Below, piece by piece: positions 35,159 to 43,784 of a DNA stretch of 64,000 nt; position 1 is the first letter of the stretch, and each line of letters starts with the position of its first letter. The stretch spans positions 992,001 to 1,056,000 of the forward strand of contig NZ_CP071872.1 in NCBI RefSeq assembly GCF_022647665.1, read 5' to 3'. Source of the stretch: Streptomyces formicae. GTDB taxonomy: Bacteria; Actinomycetota; Actinomycetes; Streptomycetales; Streptomycetaceae. The translations under genes and the position numbers were made by a program. The notes under the pieces were generated by a model. That model saw only the letters and a program-made list of their open reading frames with translations, was not told the DNA's origin and made no database searches.

Positions 35159-36112
35159 GTGACCATGCCCACCATTGCACCTGCATTCGCTGACGTGACC
35201 TCGTCCGACAGCGCACTGCGCCGCTTCCTGCACGGGCTCCCCGGTGTCGACGCCGTCGGCCTGGAAGCGCGCGCCGCGTCCCTCGGCACCCGTTCGATCA
35301 AGACGACGGCCAAGGCGTACGCCATCGACCTGGCCATCTCGATGATCGACCTGACGACACTGGAAGGCGCGGACACCCCGGGCAAGGTCCGGGCGCTCGC
35401 CGCCAAGGCCGTCAACCCCGACCCGACCGACCGTACGACCCCGAAGACGGCCGCCGTCTGCGTCTACCCCGACATGGTGGCCACCGCCAAGGCCGCGCTC
35501 GGCGGGGCGGACGTCAAGGTCGCCTCCGTCGCCACCGCCTTCCCGGCCGGCCGCGCCGCGCTCGACGTGAAGCTCGCGGACACACGGGACGCCGTCGCCG
35601 CCGGGGCCGACGAGATCGACATGGTGATCGACCGGGGCGCCTTCCTCTCCGGCCGCTACATGAAGGTCTTCGAGGAGATCCGCGCCGTCAAGGAAGCCTC
35701 GGGTGCCGCCCGCCTGAAGGTCATTTTCGAGACCGGCGAGCTCTCCACGTACGACAACATCCGCCGCGCCTCCTGGCTCGGCATGATGGCCGGTGCCGAC
35801 TTCATCAAGACGTCGACCGGAAAGGTCGCGGTCAACGCCACCCCGGCGAACACCCTGCTCATGCTCGAAGCCGTCCGCGACTTCCGGGCGCAGACCGGAG
35901 TGCAGGTGGGTGTGAAGCCCGCCGGCGGTATCCGCACCAGCAAGGACGCGATCAAGTTCCTGGTGCTGGTCAACGAGACGGCCGGCGGGGACTGGCTGGA
36001 CAACCACTGGTTCCGTTTCGGCGCGTCCAGCCTGCTCAACGACCTGCTGATGCAGCGCCAGAAGCTGGCGACCGGCCGCTACTCCGGCCCCGACTACGTG
36101 ACGGTGGACTGA
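35159..36112 (+). CDS. deoC: Deoxyribose-phosphate aldolase
   Basis: 317 residues of class I DERA. Catalytic lysine in ADFIKTSTGK near residue 217, with DEIDMVIDRGAFLSG and VIFETGEL. The enzyme splits deoxyribose-5-phosphate to glyceraldehyde-3-phosphate and acetaldehyde. Start GTG 35159 or ATG 35165, both in frame. Two aldehyde dehydrogenase genes follow at once, presumably handling the acetaldehyde. Confidence 0.93.
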   Translation: MTMPTIAPAFADVTSSDSALRRFLHGLPGVDAVGLEARAASLGTRSIKTTAKAYAIDLAISMIDLTTLEGADTPGKVRALAAKAVNPDPTDRTTPKTAAVCVYPDMVATAKAALGGADVKVASVATAFPAGRAALDVKLADTRDAVAAGADEIDMVIDRGAFLSGRYMKVFEEIRAVKEASGAARLKVIFETGELSTYDNIRRASWLGMMAGADFIKTSTGKVAVNATPANTLLMLEAVRDFRAQTGVQVGVKPAGGIRTSKDAIKFLVLVNETAGGDWLDNHWFRFGASSLLNDLLMQRQKLATGRYSGPDYVTVD

Positions 36113-36118
36113 GACCCC

Positions 36119-37570
36119 ATGACCATGGACAAGCAGACAACTGTATTCGAGTACGCACCCGCACCCGAGTCGCGGTCGGTCGTCGACATCGCCCCGTCGT
36201 ACGGCCTCTTCATCGACGGTGAATTCACGGACGCCGCCGACGGCAAGGTCTTCAAGACCGTCTCCCCGTCCACCGAGGAGGTCCTCTCCGAGGTCGCCCG
36301 GGCGGGCGCCGAGGACGTCGACCGCGCGGTGAAGGCGGCCCGCAAGGCGTTCGAGAAGTGGTCGGCGCTGCCCGGCTCGGAGCGCGCCAAGTACCTCTTC
36401 CGTATCGCCCGGATCATCCAGGAGCGCAGCCGCGAGCTGGCCGTCCTGGAGACTCTCGACAACGGAAAGCCGATCAAGGAGACCCGCGATGCGGACCTCC
36501 CGCTGGTCGCCGCGCACTTCTTCTACTACGCGGGCTGGGCCGACAAGCTCGACCACGCCGGCTACGGCCCGGACCCCCGCCCCCTCGGTGTCGCGGGCCA
36601 GGTCATCCCCTGGAACTTCCCGCTCCTCATGCTCGCGTGGAAGATCGCCCCGGCGCTCGCCACCGGCAACACGGTGGTGCTGAAGCCCGCCGAGACGACC
36701 CCGCTGTCCGCCCTCTTCTTCGCGGACATCTGCCGTCAGGCGGGCCTGCCGAAGGGTGTCGTCAACATCCTCCCGGGCTACGGGGACACGGGCGCCGCGC
36801 TCGTCGAGCACCCGGACGTCAACAAGGTCGCCTTCACCGGCTCCACCGCCGTCGGCAAGGCCATCGCCCGCTCCGTCGCCGGTACGGACAAGAAGCTCAC
36901 CCTGGAGCTGGGCGGCAAGGGCGCCAACATCGTCTTCGACGACGCCCCGATCGACCAGGCCGTCGAGGGCATCGTCGGCGGCATCTTCTTCAACCAGGGC
37001 CAGGTCTGCTGCGCGGGCTCGCGCCTGCTCGTCCAGGAGTCGATCCACGACGAGCTGCTGGACTCGCTCAAGCGGCGCCTCGCCACGCTCCGCCTCGGCG
37101 ACCCGCTGGACAAGAACACCGACATCGGTGCGATCAACTCGGCCGAGCAACTGTCCCGGATCACGGCCCTCGCCGAGACCGGCGAGGCCGAGGGCGCCGA
37201 GCGCTGGACCGCGCCGTGCGAACTGCCCTCCTCCGGCTACTGGTTCGCCCCGACGCTCTTCACGAACGTCACGCAGGCGCACACCATCGCCCGCGACGAG
37301 ATCTTCGGCCCGGTCCTCTCCGTGCTGACCTTCCGCACGCCGGACGAGGCCGTCGCCAAGGCCAACAACAGCCAGTACGGCCTGTCGGCGGGCATCTGGA
37401 CGGAGAAGGGCTCCCGCATCCTCGCGGTGGCGAACAAGCTCCGTGCCGGTGTGGTGTGGGCCAACACCTTCAACAAGTTCGACCCGACCTCGCCCTTCGG
37501 CGGCTACAAGGAGTCGGGCTTCGGCCGCGAGGGCGGCCGCCACGGTCTGGAGGCCTACCTCGATGTCTGA
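36119..37570 (+). CDS. Aldehyde dehydrogenase downstream of deoC
   Basis: 483 residues, full length. NAD-site PWNFPLLMLAWK and FTGSTAVGKAI, general base Glu in LELGGKGANIVF near 262, nucleophile Cys in NQGQVCCAGSR near 296, and the closing NTFNKFDPTSPFGGYKESGF. It should oxidise the acetaldehyde released by DeoC. It starts 7 bases after deoC and overlaps the next gene by 8 bases. Confidence 0.9.
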   Translation: MTMDKQTTVFEYAPAPESRSVVDIAPSYGLFIDGEFTDAADGKVFKTVSPSTEEVLSEVARAGAEDVDRAVKAARKAFEKWSALPGSERAKYLFRIARIIQERSRELAVLETLDNGKPIKETRDADLPLVAAHFFYYAGWADKLDHAGYGPDPRPLGVAGQVIPWNFPLLMLAWKIAPALATGNTVVLKPAETTPLSALFFADICRQAGLPKGVVNILPGYGDTGAALVEHPDVNKVAFTGSTAVGKAIARSVAGTDKKLTLELGGKGANIVFDDAPIDQAVEGIVGGIFFNQGQVCCAGSRLLVQESIHDELLDSLKRRLATLRLGDPLDKNTDIGAINSAEQLSRITALAETGEAEGAERWTAPCELPSSGYWFAPTLFTNVTQAHTIARDEIFGPVLSVLTFRTPDEAVAKANNSQYGLSAGIWTEKGSRILAVANKLRAGVVWANTFNKFDPTSPFGGYKESGFGREGGRHGLEAYLDV

Positions 37571-38456
37571 TGTACGACTGAGCGTCTTCAAGACCTACAA
37601 GCTGTACGTGGGCGGGAAGTTCCCGCGTTCCGAGAGCGGCCGGGTGTACGAGGTGACCGACGCAAAGGGCAAGTGGCTCGCCAACGCCCCTCTCTCCTCC
37701 CGCAAGGACGCCCGTGACGCGGTCGTCGCGGCACGCAAGGCGTTCGGCGCCTGGTCGGGCGCGACGGCGTACAACCGGGGCCAGGTCCTCTACCGCGTCG
37801 CCGAGATGCTGGAGGGCCGCAAGGACCAGTTCGTACGGGAAGTCGCCGAGGCCGAGGGGCTGTCGAAGTCGAAGGCGGCCGCCCAGGTCGACGCCGCGAT
37901 CGACCGCTGGGTCTGGTACGCGGGCTGGACGGACAAGATCGGCCAGATCGTGGGCGGGGCGAACCCGGTCGCGGGCCCGTTCTTCAACCTGTCCACGCCC
38001 GAGCCGACCGGTGTGGTCACGGTCGTCGCGCCCCAGGAGTCGTCGTTCCTGGGCCTGGTGTCGGTCATCGCCCCGGTGATCGCGACCGGCAACACGGTCG
38101 TCGTGATCGCCTCCGAGAAGGCCCCGCTGCCCGCCCTGTCGCTCGGCGAGGTGCTGGCCACGTCCGACCTGCCCGGCGGTGTCGTCAACGTCCTCTCCGG
38201 GCGTACGGCCGAGCTCGCGGCCCCGCTCGCCGCGCACCAGGACGTCAACGCGATCGACCTGACGGGTGCGGACGAGGAGCAGCTCGCCAAGGAGCTGGAG
38301 GTCGCGGCCGCCGACAACCTCAAGCGGGTGCTGCGCCCCCGCTCCGGCGAGGACTGGTCGGCCGACCCGGGTACGGGGCGGATGACCGCGTTCCTGGAGA
38401 CGAAGACGGTCTGGCACCCCACGGGTTCGCTGGGCGCGTCCGGCTCCGCGTACTGA
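37563..38456 (+). CDS. Half-length aldehyde-dehydrogenase-like protein without active site
   Basis: 297 residues homologous to the N-terminal NAD-binding half of ALDHs: KTYKLYVGGKFPRSESGRVY, PQESSFLGLVSVIAPVIATG, LPGGVVNVLSGRTAEL. The chain stops after about AIDLTGADEEQLA plus an unrelated tail. It has no catalytic Cys segment and no C-terminal oligomerisation region. In place of PWN the motif is PQE. The ATG lies in the end of the full-length ALDH (8-base overlap), so the two are co-translated, which suggests a non-catalytic partner. Confidence 0.8.
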   Translation: MSDVRLSVFKTYKLYVGGKFPRSESGRVYEVTDAKGKWLANAPLSSRKDARDAVVAARKAFGAWSGATAYNRGQVLYRVAEMLEGRKDQFVREVAEAEGLSKSKAAAQVDAAIDRWVWYAGWTDKIGQIVGGANPVAGPFFNLSTPEPTGVVTVVAPQESSFLGLVSVIAPVIATGNTVVVIASEKAPLPALSLGEVLATSDLPGGVVNVLSGRTAELAAPLAAHQDVNAIDLTGADEEQLAKELEVAAADNLKRVLRPRSGEDWSADPGTGRMTAFLETKTVWHPTGSLGASGSAY

Positions 38457-38471
38457 CGTACGGGTCCTACG

Positions 38472-38508
38472 GGAACGGCCCGCGGGACGTCGTCCCGCGG
38501 GCCGTTCC
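38472..38508. terminator. Bidirectional terminator after the deoC operon
   Basis: Seventeen perfect pairs (38472-38488 with 38492-38508) and a three-base loop between convergent genes. Confidence 0.85.
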
Positions 38509-38523
38509 GCTGCTGCGTCGGTC

Positions 38524-38871
38524 TCAGCGCGAGCCGGGCAGCAGGCCGCCCAGGAGCGGCCCGGCGACGGGCAAGTCCGGCAGATGGCCCAGGGAGCCTG
38601 TGAGTTCGCGGGTGTCGACGCCGCGGAAGTCGGCGACCTGGGTGGCCACGCCGTTGTCGAGCGGGTCGACTCCCGTGCCCTTCAGCGGGTTCAGCGGAAG
38701 GCTCTCGACCGGGGCGGTCGCGTGCGTGAGCGCGTCGGTCACGCCCCGCGCGGCCGCCGCCGGGTCGAGGTCGCCCGCCGCGGCCTGGGCCGTGCCCGCA
38801 CCGCCGCCGAGCGCCGCGCCCACCGCGGCGAGGCTGAGACCGGCGGCCCTCAGCAATGTGTGACGTGCCAT
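38524..38871 (-). CDS. Small exported protein, function unknown
   Basis: 115 residues. GAGGA precedes the ATG. Signal: ARHTLLRAAGLSLAAVGAAL with cleavage after AQA near residue 30. The mature part is short and helical with repeated LPL/LPDLP elements and no cysteines. It resembles the protein at 29392 in size and composition but not clearly in sequence. Confidence 0.65.
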   Translation of the reverse strand: MARHTLLRAAGLSLAAVGAALGGGAGTAQAAAGDLDPAAAARGVTDALTHATAPVESLPLNPLKGTGVDPLDNGVATQVADFRGVDTRELTGSLGHLPDLPVAGPLLGGLLPGSR

Positions 38872-39014
38872 GAGAATCCTCAATCCTGGCCGGCCAATTC
38901 CGTGGCCGCCGAAGTAACCGAATGGACACGAAGCGTAGTTCTGCTGTGACGCTCGATACCAACCGGATCCCCGGGGGGTCCCCCGCAGGGGTCAATGCCT
39001 CACACTGGTGTCCC

Positions 39015-39668
39015 GTGAGTTCCAACCCCCTTCCGACGCGCGTCGTCCTGCTCGCCGGGCCCTCCGGCTCCGGAAAGTCGTCCCTCGCCGCCCGCTCCGG
39101 CCTCCCGGTGCTGCGCCTCGACGACTTCTACAAGGAGGGGGACGACCCCACGCTCCCGCTGATGGTGGGCACCACGGCCGTCGACTGGGACTCCCCGGCC
39201 TCCTGGGACGCGGACGCGGCGGTCGAGGCGGTCGTGGAGCTGTGCCGTACGGGCCGTACGACCGTTCCCGTGTACGACATCGCCACCAGCTCCCGAACGG
39301 GGCGCGAGCCCCTCGACATCGAGCGCACCCCGCTCTTCGTGGCCGAGGGCATCTTCGCGGCCGACATCGTCGCCCGCTGCCAGCAGCAGGGCGTCCTCGC
39401 CGATGCCCTGTGCCTGCGCGGACGGCCGTCCACGACGTTCCGCCGCCGGCTGCTGCGCGATCTGCGCGAGGGTCGCAAGTCCGTGCTCTTCCTGCTGCGC
39501 CGCGGCTGGCGCCTGATGCGCGCGGAGCGCGGCATCGTGGCCCGCCAGAGTGCGCTCGGCGCCCACCCCTGCGGCAAGGAGGAAGCCCTCGGCCGCCTCG
39601 CCGCGGCCGCGGCGGGCCGCTGCCGCCGCCCCGCCGTCTCCTCGGACACGGTGTCCTCGGGGGCCTGA
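39015..39668 (+). CDS. Uridine-kinase-like P-loop protein
   Basis: 217 residues. Walker A GPSGSGKSS near residue 14, then LPVLRLDDFYKEGDDPTLPL as in uridine kinases and PVYDIATSSRTGREPL, with VAEGIFAADIV. Such enzymes phosphorylate uridine/cytidine. The Arg-rich lid RLLRDLREGRKS follows. The GTG start at 39015 has no ribosome site, suggesting a leaderless message. The location beside deoC, add and the nucleoside transporter supports a salvage role. Confidence 0.75.
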   Translation: MSSNPLPTRVVLLAGPSGSGKSSLAARSGLPVLRLDDFYKEGDDPTLPLMVGTTAVDWDSPASWDADAAVEAVVELCRTGRTTVPVYDIATSSRTGREPLDIERTPLFVAEGIFAADIVARCQQQGVLADALCLRGRPSTTFRRRLLRDLREGRKSVLFLLRRGWRLMRAERGIVARQSALGAHPCGKEEALGRLAAAAAGRCRRPAVSSDTVSSGA

Positions 39669-39719
39669 ACGCCCGCACCACCAGTGGGGCGGGCGGCGGC
39701 GTGAGGCAGAATCGGACGC

Positions 39720-40451
39720 ATGACGAGCCCCACCCCCGGCCAGGACCCCGAGCAGCAGCGACCGCGCGCGAAGTCCCAGCGACAGCCGCAGCCGCCGTCG
39801 CCGTCTCAGCCCCGGTCGCAGTCGCGGTCGGAGTCGTCCGCCGAGCCGTCGTCCGCCGACCGCGTCTTCCGGTCGAGCGCCGGGATCGCCACCGGCGTGC
39901 TGCTGCTCGCACTGGTCGCCTGGGTGGGCGGGGACGCGCTCATCCGCGGCGAGGGGCGGGCACCGTGGCTGGGGCTCGCGGCGATGCTGTTCGTCGTGCC
40001 GCTGATCGTCGCGTTCACGCTGCGGCCCGCCGTATTCGCGGGCGACGACCGGCTCCGTGTCCGCAACCCGTTCCGCACGGTCACCCTCCCCTGGGCGGCG
40101 GTCGCCGATGTGCGCGCCGGGTACTCCAGTGAGGTCTTCACGCAGAAGGGCGTGAAGTACCAGCTGTGGGCGATCCCGGTGTCGCTGCGCCAGCGCAAGC
40201 GCGCCGCGCGCCGGCAGGCGACCGCCGCTCAGGACGACCCCCACGGCCGTACGTCCGTGACGGCGAGCCTCGACGACGCCTCCCGCCTGGCGCCCGCCGA
40301 CCGGACGGTCGCGGACCTCAGGGCCCTCGCCGAGCGCAGTGCCTCCCGGCCGGGCGCGCAGGGGGAGCCCCGGGTGCAGTGGGCGTACGAGATCCTCGCC
40401 CCTATCGCCGCCGGTCTGGTCTTCCTCGTGGTGCTGCTCGCCACCCGCTGA
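39720..40451 (+). CDS. PH-domain-like membrane protein
   Basis: 243 residues. A Gln/Ser/Pro-rich cytoplasmic leader (1-48) precedes two membrane segments (55-75, 84-103). A bacterial PH-like domain then shows RLRVRNPFRTVTLPWAAVAD and YQLWAIPVSL. A final hydrophobic helix ends the protein. These proteins are common in actinomycetes and their function is unknown. Confidence 0.7.
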   Translation: MTSPTPGQDPEQQRPRAKSQRQPQPPSPSQPRSQSRSESSAEPSSADRVFRSSAGIATGVLLLALVAWVGGDALIRGEGRAPWLGLAAMLFVVPLIVAFTLRPAVFAGDDRLRVRNPFRTVTLPWAAVADVRAGYSSEVFTQKGVKYQLWAIPVSLRQRKRAARRQATAAQDDPHGRTSVTASLDDASRLAPADRTVADLRALAERSASRPGAQGEPRVQWAYEILAPIAAGLVFLVVLLATR

Positions 40452-40737
40452 GCACGGAACGACACCGAAGGCGGTACCGAAACGACACCGAAGGCGGGCA
40501 CCGAAGCGGCACCGAAAGCGGAACCAGTTGGTCCGCAGTAAGCCCTTTCGTGTTCGCTTAGTACGCGATGCGTATACCGTCCGTACTTCCACGGACAGCC
40601 AACGGACCCTTGGCGCCCAAGGGGTAGCCGAGGGGCAACGGTCGTATGAAGCATGCCGGGTTGAATTGGTTTAGACCCCAAGTATCACGCGCGTCTCAAT
40701 AAATTGCTCCTGCCGACACAGTGGGGGTGGGGGCGTC
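40452..40737. other. Intergenic region with short repeats and a palindrome
   Basis: CGACACCGAAGGCGG occurs twice at 40459-40495, with looser copies to 40520. CCCTTGG-CGC-CCAAGGG is a perfect dyad at 40607-40623. The last 60 bases are AT-rich and likely hold the promoter of the next gene. No coding sequence is supported. Confidence 0.45.
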
Positions 40738-41124
40738 ATGAAGCAGCCCGGGGAGGGCGGCAGAGCAACCGCTTCCGGCGTCAGATGTCTTATTGACATC
40801 GATGCCAGGGGCGCCTACGGATGGAGGTTGATCGCCCAGAACGGGCGTGTTGTGGCCGTTTCGGCCGAGGTGTTCCACGACTACGCGGCCTGCCGCGACG
40901 CGTTCGGGGTGCTCTGCACCGGCCACGCCGACATGGCCGGTGGAGTGCAGCACGCACCGGACGGTACCGGCTGGATGTGGCTGCTGCGGGACGCGGAGGG
41001 GGCCGCGACCGCGGTCTCCGGCCGCGCCTACGAGCGTCACTCCACGTGCCGGTCCGCATACGAGCGGTTCAGGGCACTGCTCGACTCGGACGGGGAGGTG
41101 CTCTTGTCGATCACTCCGCCGTAA
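40738..41124 (+). CDS. UPF0339/YegP-like small protein
   Basis: 128 residues. GAYGWRLIAQNGRVVAVSAE and the second-half GTGWMWLLRDAEGAATAVSG are two YegP-type units; each unit normally begins with an aromatic-rich strand and ends with an AxA segment. The function of this family is unknown. It sits just left of the pst-like locus with PHO-like boxes in its 3' flank. Confidence 0.6.
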   Translation: MKQPGEGGRATASGVRCLIDIDARGAYGWRLIAQNGRVVAVSAEVFHDYAACRDAFGVLCTGHADMAGGVQHAPDGTGWMWLLRDAEGAATAVSGRAYERHSTCRSAYERFRALLDSDGEVLLSITPP

Positions 41125-41140
41125 CCGGAAGTTGCCTTTA

Positions 41141-41162
41141 GGGCACACCTCGTTCACACCTC
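41141..41162 (+). promoter_or_regulatory. PHO-box-like direct repeat 1
   Basis: GGGCACACCTC then GTTCACACCTC, two contiguous 11-bp units. Streptomyces PhoP binds 11-bp direct repeats with consensus near GTTCACC. The second unit matches well and the first moderately. It precedes a truncated copy of the PstC-like N-terminus. Confidence 0.55.
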
Positions 41163-41202
41163 GGTGTGCCCATGTCAACGATCCGACACGAGCGTCACTG
41201 CT

Positions 41203-41268
41203 GTGACGACTGAAACGACGGATGCGCCGCGGCGGCTCCACGCCGACGCCGGCCCGCCCGCCAGGACA
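41203..41268 (+). pseudogene. Truncated duplicate of the PstC-like gene start
   Basis: From GTG 41203 the frame reads MTTETTDAPRRLHADAGPPA. The functional gene at 41474 begins with DAPRQLHADSGLPDRLF. Both follow a PHO-like repeat. Immediately after the short copy lies a 17-bp-stem terminator, so the duplicate cannot encode a transporter and may act as an attenuated leader. Confidence 0.5.
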
Positions 41269-41269
41269 G

Positions 41270-41305
41270 GACCGGTCCACCGCCCGCACGGGCGGTGGAC
41301 CGGTC
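41270..41305 (+). terminator. Perfect 17-bp hairpin terminator upstream of the pst-like operon
   Basis: GACCGGTCCACCGCCCG (41270-41286), two-base loop, exact complement (41289-41305), then TTTGCGTTC. It separates the first PHO-like box from the operon. Confidence 0.85.
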
Positions 41306-41363
41306 TTTGCGTTCTCACGGGCAGGCAGCGCTTTCTGCCCGTCCGCGCGGGACGTTCCCCCCA

Positions 41364-41385
41364 GGGCACCCCTCGTTCACAGCGG
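41364..41385 (+). promoter_or_regulatory. PHO-box-like direct repeat 2
   Basis: GGGCACCCCTC then GTTCACAGCGG, again two 11-bp units, about 90 bp before the PstC-like start. Confidence 0.55.
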
Positions 41386-41473
41386 CTTGCTCGCCGGTAC
41401 GCCGGACCCCGACAGCTTCTGGGTCGCACGTCGATTCGCACGGTGCGAAACCGTGGTGAGGGAGGGGACTTCA

Positions 41474-42472
41474 GTGGCAACCGCGACCGGCGTCGAAGAT
41501 GCGCCGCGCCAACTGCACGCCGACTCGGGCCTGCCTGACCGGCTGTTCAAGGGCACGCTGCGGGGCGGCGGAGCCGCCGTTCTGGCGATCATGCTCCTGG
41601 TGGGCGGCTTTCTGACGTACCGCGCGTGGCAGGCGCTGAGGGTGGCGAAGTTCGACTTCCTCACCACGGAGGCGTGGGAGCCGGGGTCGGGGAACTTCGG
41701 CGTGGCCGCCGTGCTCGTCGGCACGGTGCTGATCGCGACCGTGGCCATCGCCATCGCCGTACCACTCGCCACCGGCACAGCGCTGTACATCTCCGAGTAC
41801 GCGCCGCCGAAGCTGCGCCGCACCCTCATCAGCCTGGTCGACCTGATGGCCGCCGTGCCGTCCGTCGTCTACGGCCTGTGGGGCATGTTCTTCCTGGAAG
41901 GCCAGGCCATCGGGGTGGCGCGCTGGCTGTCCACCTACTTCGGCTGGTTCCCGCCGTTCAAGGTGGACGGAGCCGATCCCCATGACCCCCTGAGCTCCGC
42001 GACCGTCTACACCTCTTCCACCTTCATCGCCGGCACCGTCGTGGCGATGATGGTCGCGCCGGTCATCTGCTCCATCATGCGCGAGGTCTTCACCCAGGCG
42101 CCGGTCGGGGAACGCGAGGGTGCACTGGCTCTCGGTGCCACGCGTTGGGGCATGATCCGCTCCGTTGTCCTGCCCTTCGGCAAGGGCGGCATGATCGGCG
42201 GCACCATGCTGGGGCTCGGCCGTGCGCTCGGCGAGACCATCGCCGTCTTCCTCGTCATCTCGCCGGTCTTCGTGATCCAGCCGCACATCCTCCAGGCCGG
42301 GACCAGCTCGGTCTCGTCGCTGATCGCCCTGCGCTACGGCGAGGCCAGCGAGTTCGAGATGTCGGCACTGATGGCCGCGGGCCTCGCGCTCTTCCTCATG
42401 ACGCTCGTCGTCAACTTCATCGCCTCGTCCATCGTGGCCCGGAGCCGCTCCGGTGCCGCATCCGATGCCTGA
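41474..42472 (+). CDS. PstC-like phosphate-type ABC permease
   Basis: 332 residues with six membrane segments. The EAA loop EGALALGATRWGMIRSVVLP lies near 215 and the PstC end GLGRALGETIAVFLV follows. GGAGGGG sits six bases before the GTG start. Its first 20 residues duplicate the truncated frame at 41203. It forms the channel with the PstA-like protein encoded next. Specificity for phosphate is inferred from family only. Confidence 0.85.
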   Translation: MATATGVEDAPRQLHADSGLPDRLFKGTLRGGGAAVLAIMLLVGGFLTYRAWQALRVAKFDFLTTEAWEPGSGNFGVAAVLVGTVLIATVAIAIAVPLATGTALYISEYAPPKLRRTLISLVDLMAAVPSVVYGLWGMFFLEGQAIGVARWLSTYFGWFPPFKVDGADPHDPLSSATVYTSSTFIAGTVVAMMVAPVICSIMREVFTQAPVGEREGALALGATRWGMIRSVVLPFGKGGMIGGTMLGLGRALGETIAVFLVISPVFVIQPHILQAGTSSVSSLIALRYGEASEFEMSALMAAGLALFLMTLVVNFIASSIVARSRSGAASDA

Positions 42473-42509
42473 CCCGACCAACCCGACAGAGAAGGAGGGC
42501 AGCAACCGC

Positions 42510-43784
42510 ATGGGTACGCTCGCCACCGAGTCGACACCCGGCACCGAACCGGGCACGGAGCCGAAGCCAGCGGCCGAGGTCGCGACCAGTCTGCCCGCCG
42601 CCGTCAGGACGAAGCGCCCGGAAGCACGTCGCAGTACCTCGAGCCTGCGCGCAACCGACGTGTACGCCTGCGTGGGTGCCGCCGCGGCGTCCCTCAGCAT
42701 CACGGGCCTGCTGTACACGCGCCTGACCGGGTTCACCGGGTTCCTGGGCTTCGTGGTCATCGCCTACGCGCTCTTCATCGGCCTCTACGCGCTGCTGGTC
42801 TCGTTCGACGAGGACGGGCCGGCCGTGCAGGACCGGATCGTGTCGGTGGTCGTCCACAGCATGGGCCTTCTACTGATGACAGGGCTCCTCTTCGTCGTCG
42901 TCTACACCCTCTGGGAAGGCCGGCGCGCGCTGCTGCACCTGAACTTCTTCCTGGAGGACATGATCCTCGCGGGCCCGCTGCAGCCGCTCACCGTGGGCGG
43001 TATCCGGCACGCGTTCATCGGCACGCTGATCCAGATCGCCCTGGCCCTGGCCATCACGGTGCCCGCAGGGCTGCTGTGCGCGGTCTTCCTCAACGAGGTC
43101 CCGGGCCGCTACTCCCGCTTCGTCCGCACCATCGTCGAGGCGATGACTGCGCTGCCGTCCATCGTGGCGGGCCTGTTCATCTACGCCCTGGCCATCGTTG
43201 CCCTCGGCATGGAGAAGTCCGGATTCGCCGCATCGCTGGCCATCACCGTGATGATGCTGCCGATCGTGATCCGGGCGGCCGACGTCGTCATCCGGCTGGT
43301 GCCCGGGACTCTGCGCGAGGCCTCCTATGCGCTGGGCGCGCCGCGTTGGCGGACAGCCTGGCACGTCGTGCTGCCCACGGCCCGGTCCGGCCTGACCACC
43401 TCGGTGATCCTCGGCACCGCGCGTGGCATCGGTGAGACCTCGCCGGTGCTGCTGACCGCCGGCTTCACGACGGCGACCAACCTCAACCCTCTGTCAGCGC
43501 CGATGGTCTCCCTGCCGTTGGCGACGTTCCAGCTCGTCAAGTCCCCCGAGCAGACCTTCATCAACCGAGGCTTCGGCACCGCCGCTGTGCTGCTTGGTCT
43601 CGTGCTCGTGCTCTTCGCCATCGCTCGTGTCATCGGCGGCCGCGGCCCGGGGCAGCTGACCAAGCGTCAACAGCACCGTCGTGTCCTCGGATCGCGCAAG
43701 GACATGCACCGCATCGAGGCACGCCGCCGTACCGACCGGTTCTCCACCGCACCCGTCCAGGAACCCACAAGGAGTCACCCGTGA
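42510..43784 (+). CDS. PstA-like permease with extra N-terminal membrane segments
   Basis: 424 residues against roughly 290-300 in typical PstA. Residues 1-45 are polar and Pro/Glu/Thr-rich. Two extra helices occur (about 54-72 and 76-95) before the usual six. The EAA loop LREASYALGAPRWRT lies near 267 and the GTARGIGETSPVLLTAGFTT motif follows. The tail from about 385 is very basic. The ATG at 42510 has GAAGGAGGG about 10 bases upstream; an in-frame GTG at 42453 would overlap the PstC stop. The stop overlaps the next GTG. Confidence 0.82.
   Translation: MGTLATESTPGTEPGTEPKPAAEVATSLPAAVRTKRPEARRSTSSLRATDVYACVGAAAASLSITGLLYTRLTGFTGFLGFVVIAYALFIGLYALLVSFDEDGPAVQDRIVSVVVHSMGLLLMTGLLFVVVYTLWEGRRALLHLNFFLEDMILAGPLQPLTVGGIRHAFIGTLIQIALALAITVPAGLLCAVFLNEVPGRYSRFVRTIVEAMTALPSIVAGLFIYALAIVALGMEKSGFAASLAITVMMLPIVIRAADVVIRLVPGTLREASYALGAPRWRTAWHVVLPTARSGLTTSVILGTARGIGETSPVLLTAGFTTATNLNPLSAPMVSLPLATFQLVKSPEQTFINRGFGTAAVLLGLVLVLFAIARVIGGRGPGQLTKRQQHRRVLGSRKDMHRIEARRRTDRFSTAPVQEPTRSHP

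Noticed and set aside
34868..37591. Very long open frame on the minus strand opposite deoC and the aldehyde dehydrogenase gene
   Set aside because: It has no recognisable protein character and is the usual antisense shadow of high-GC codons; the plus-strand genes are certain.
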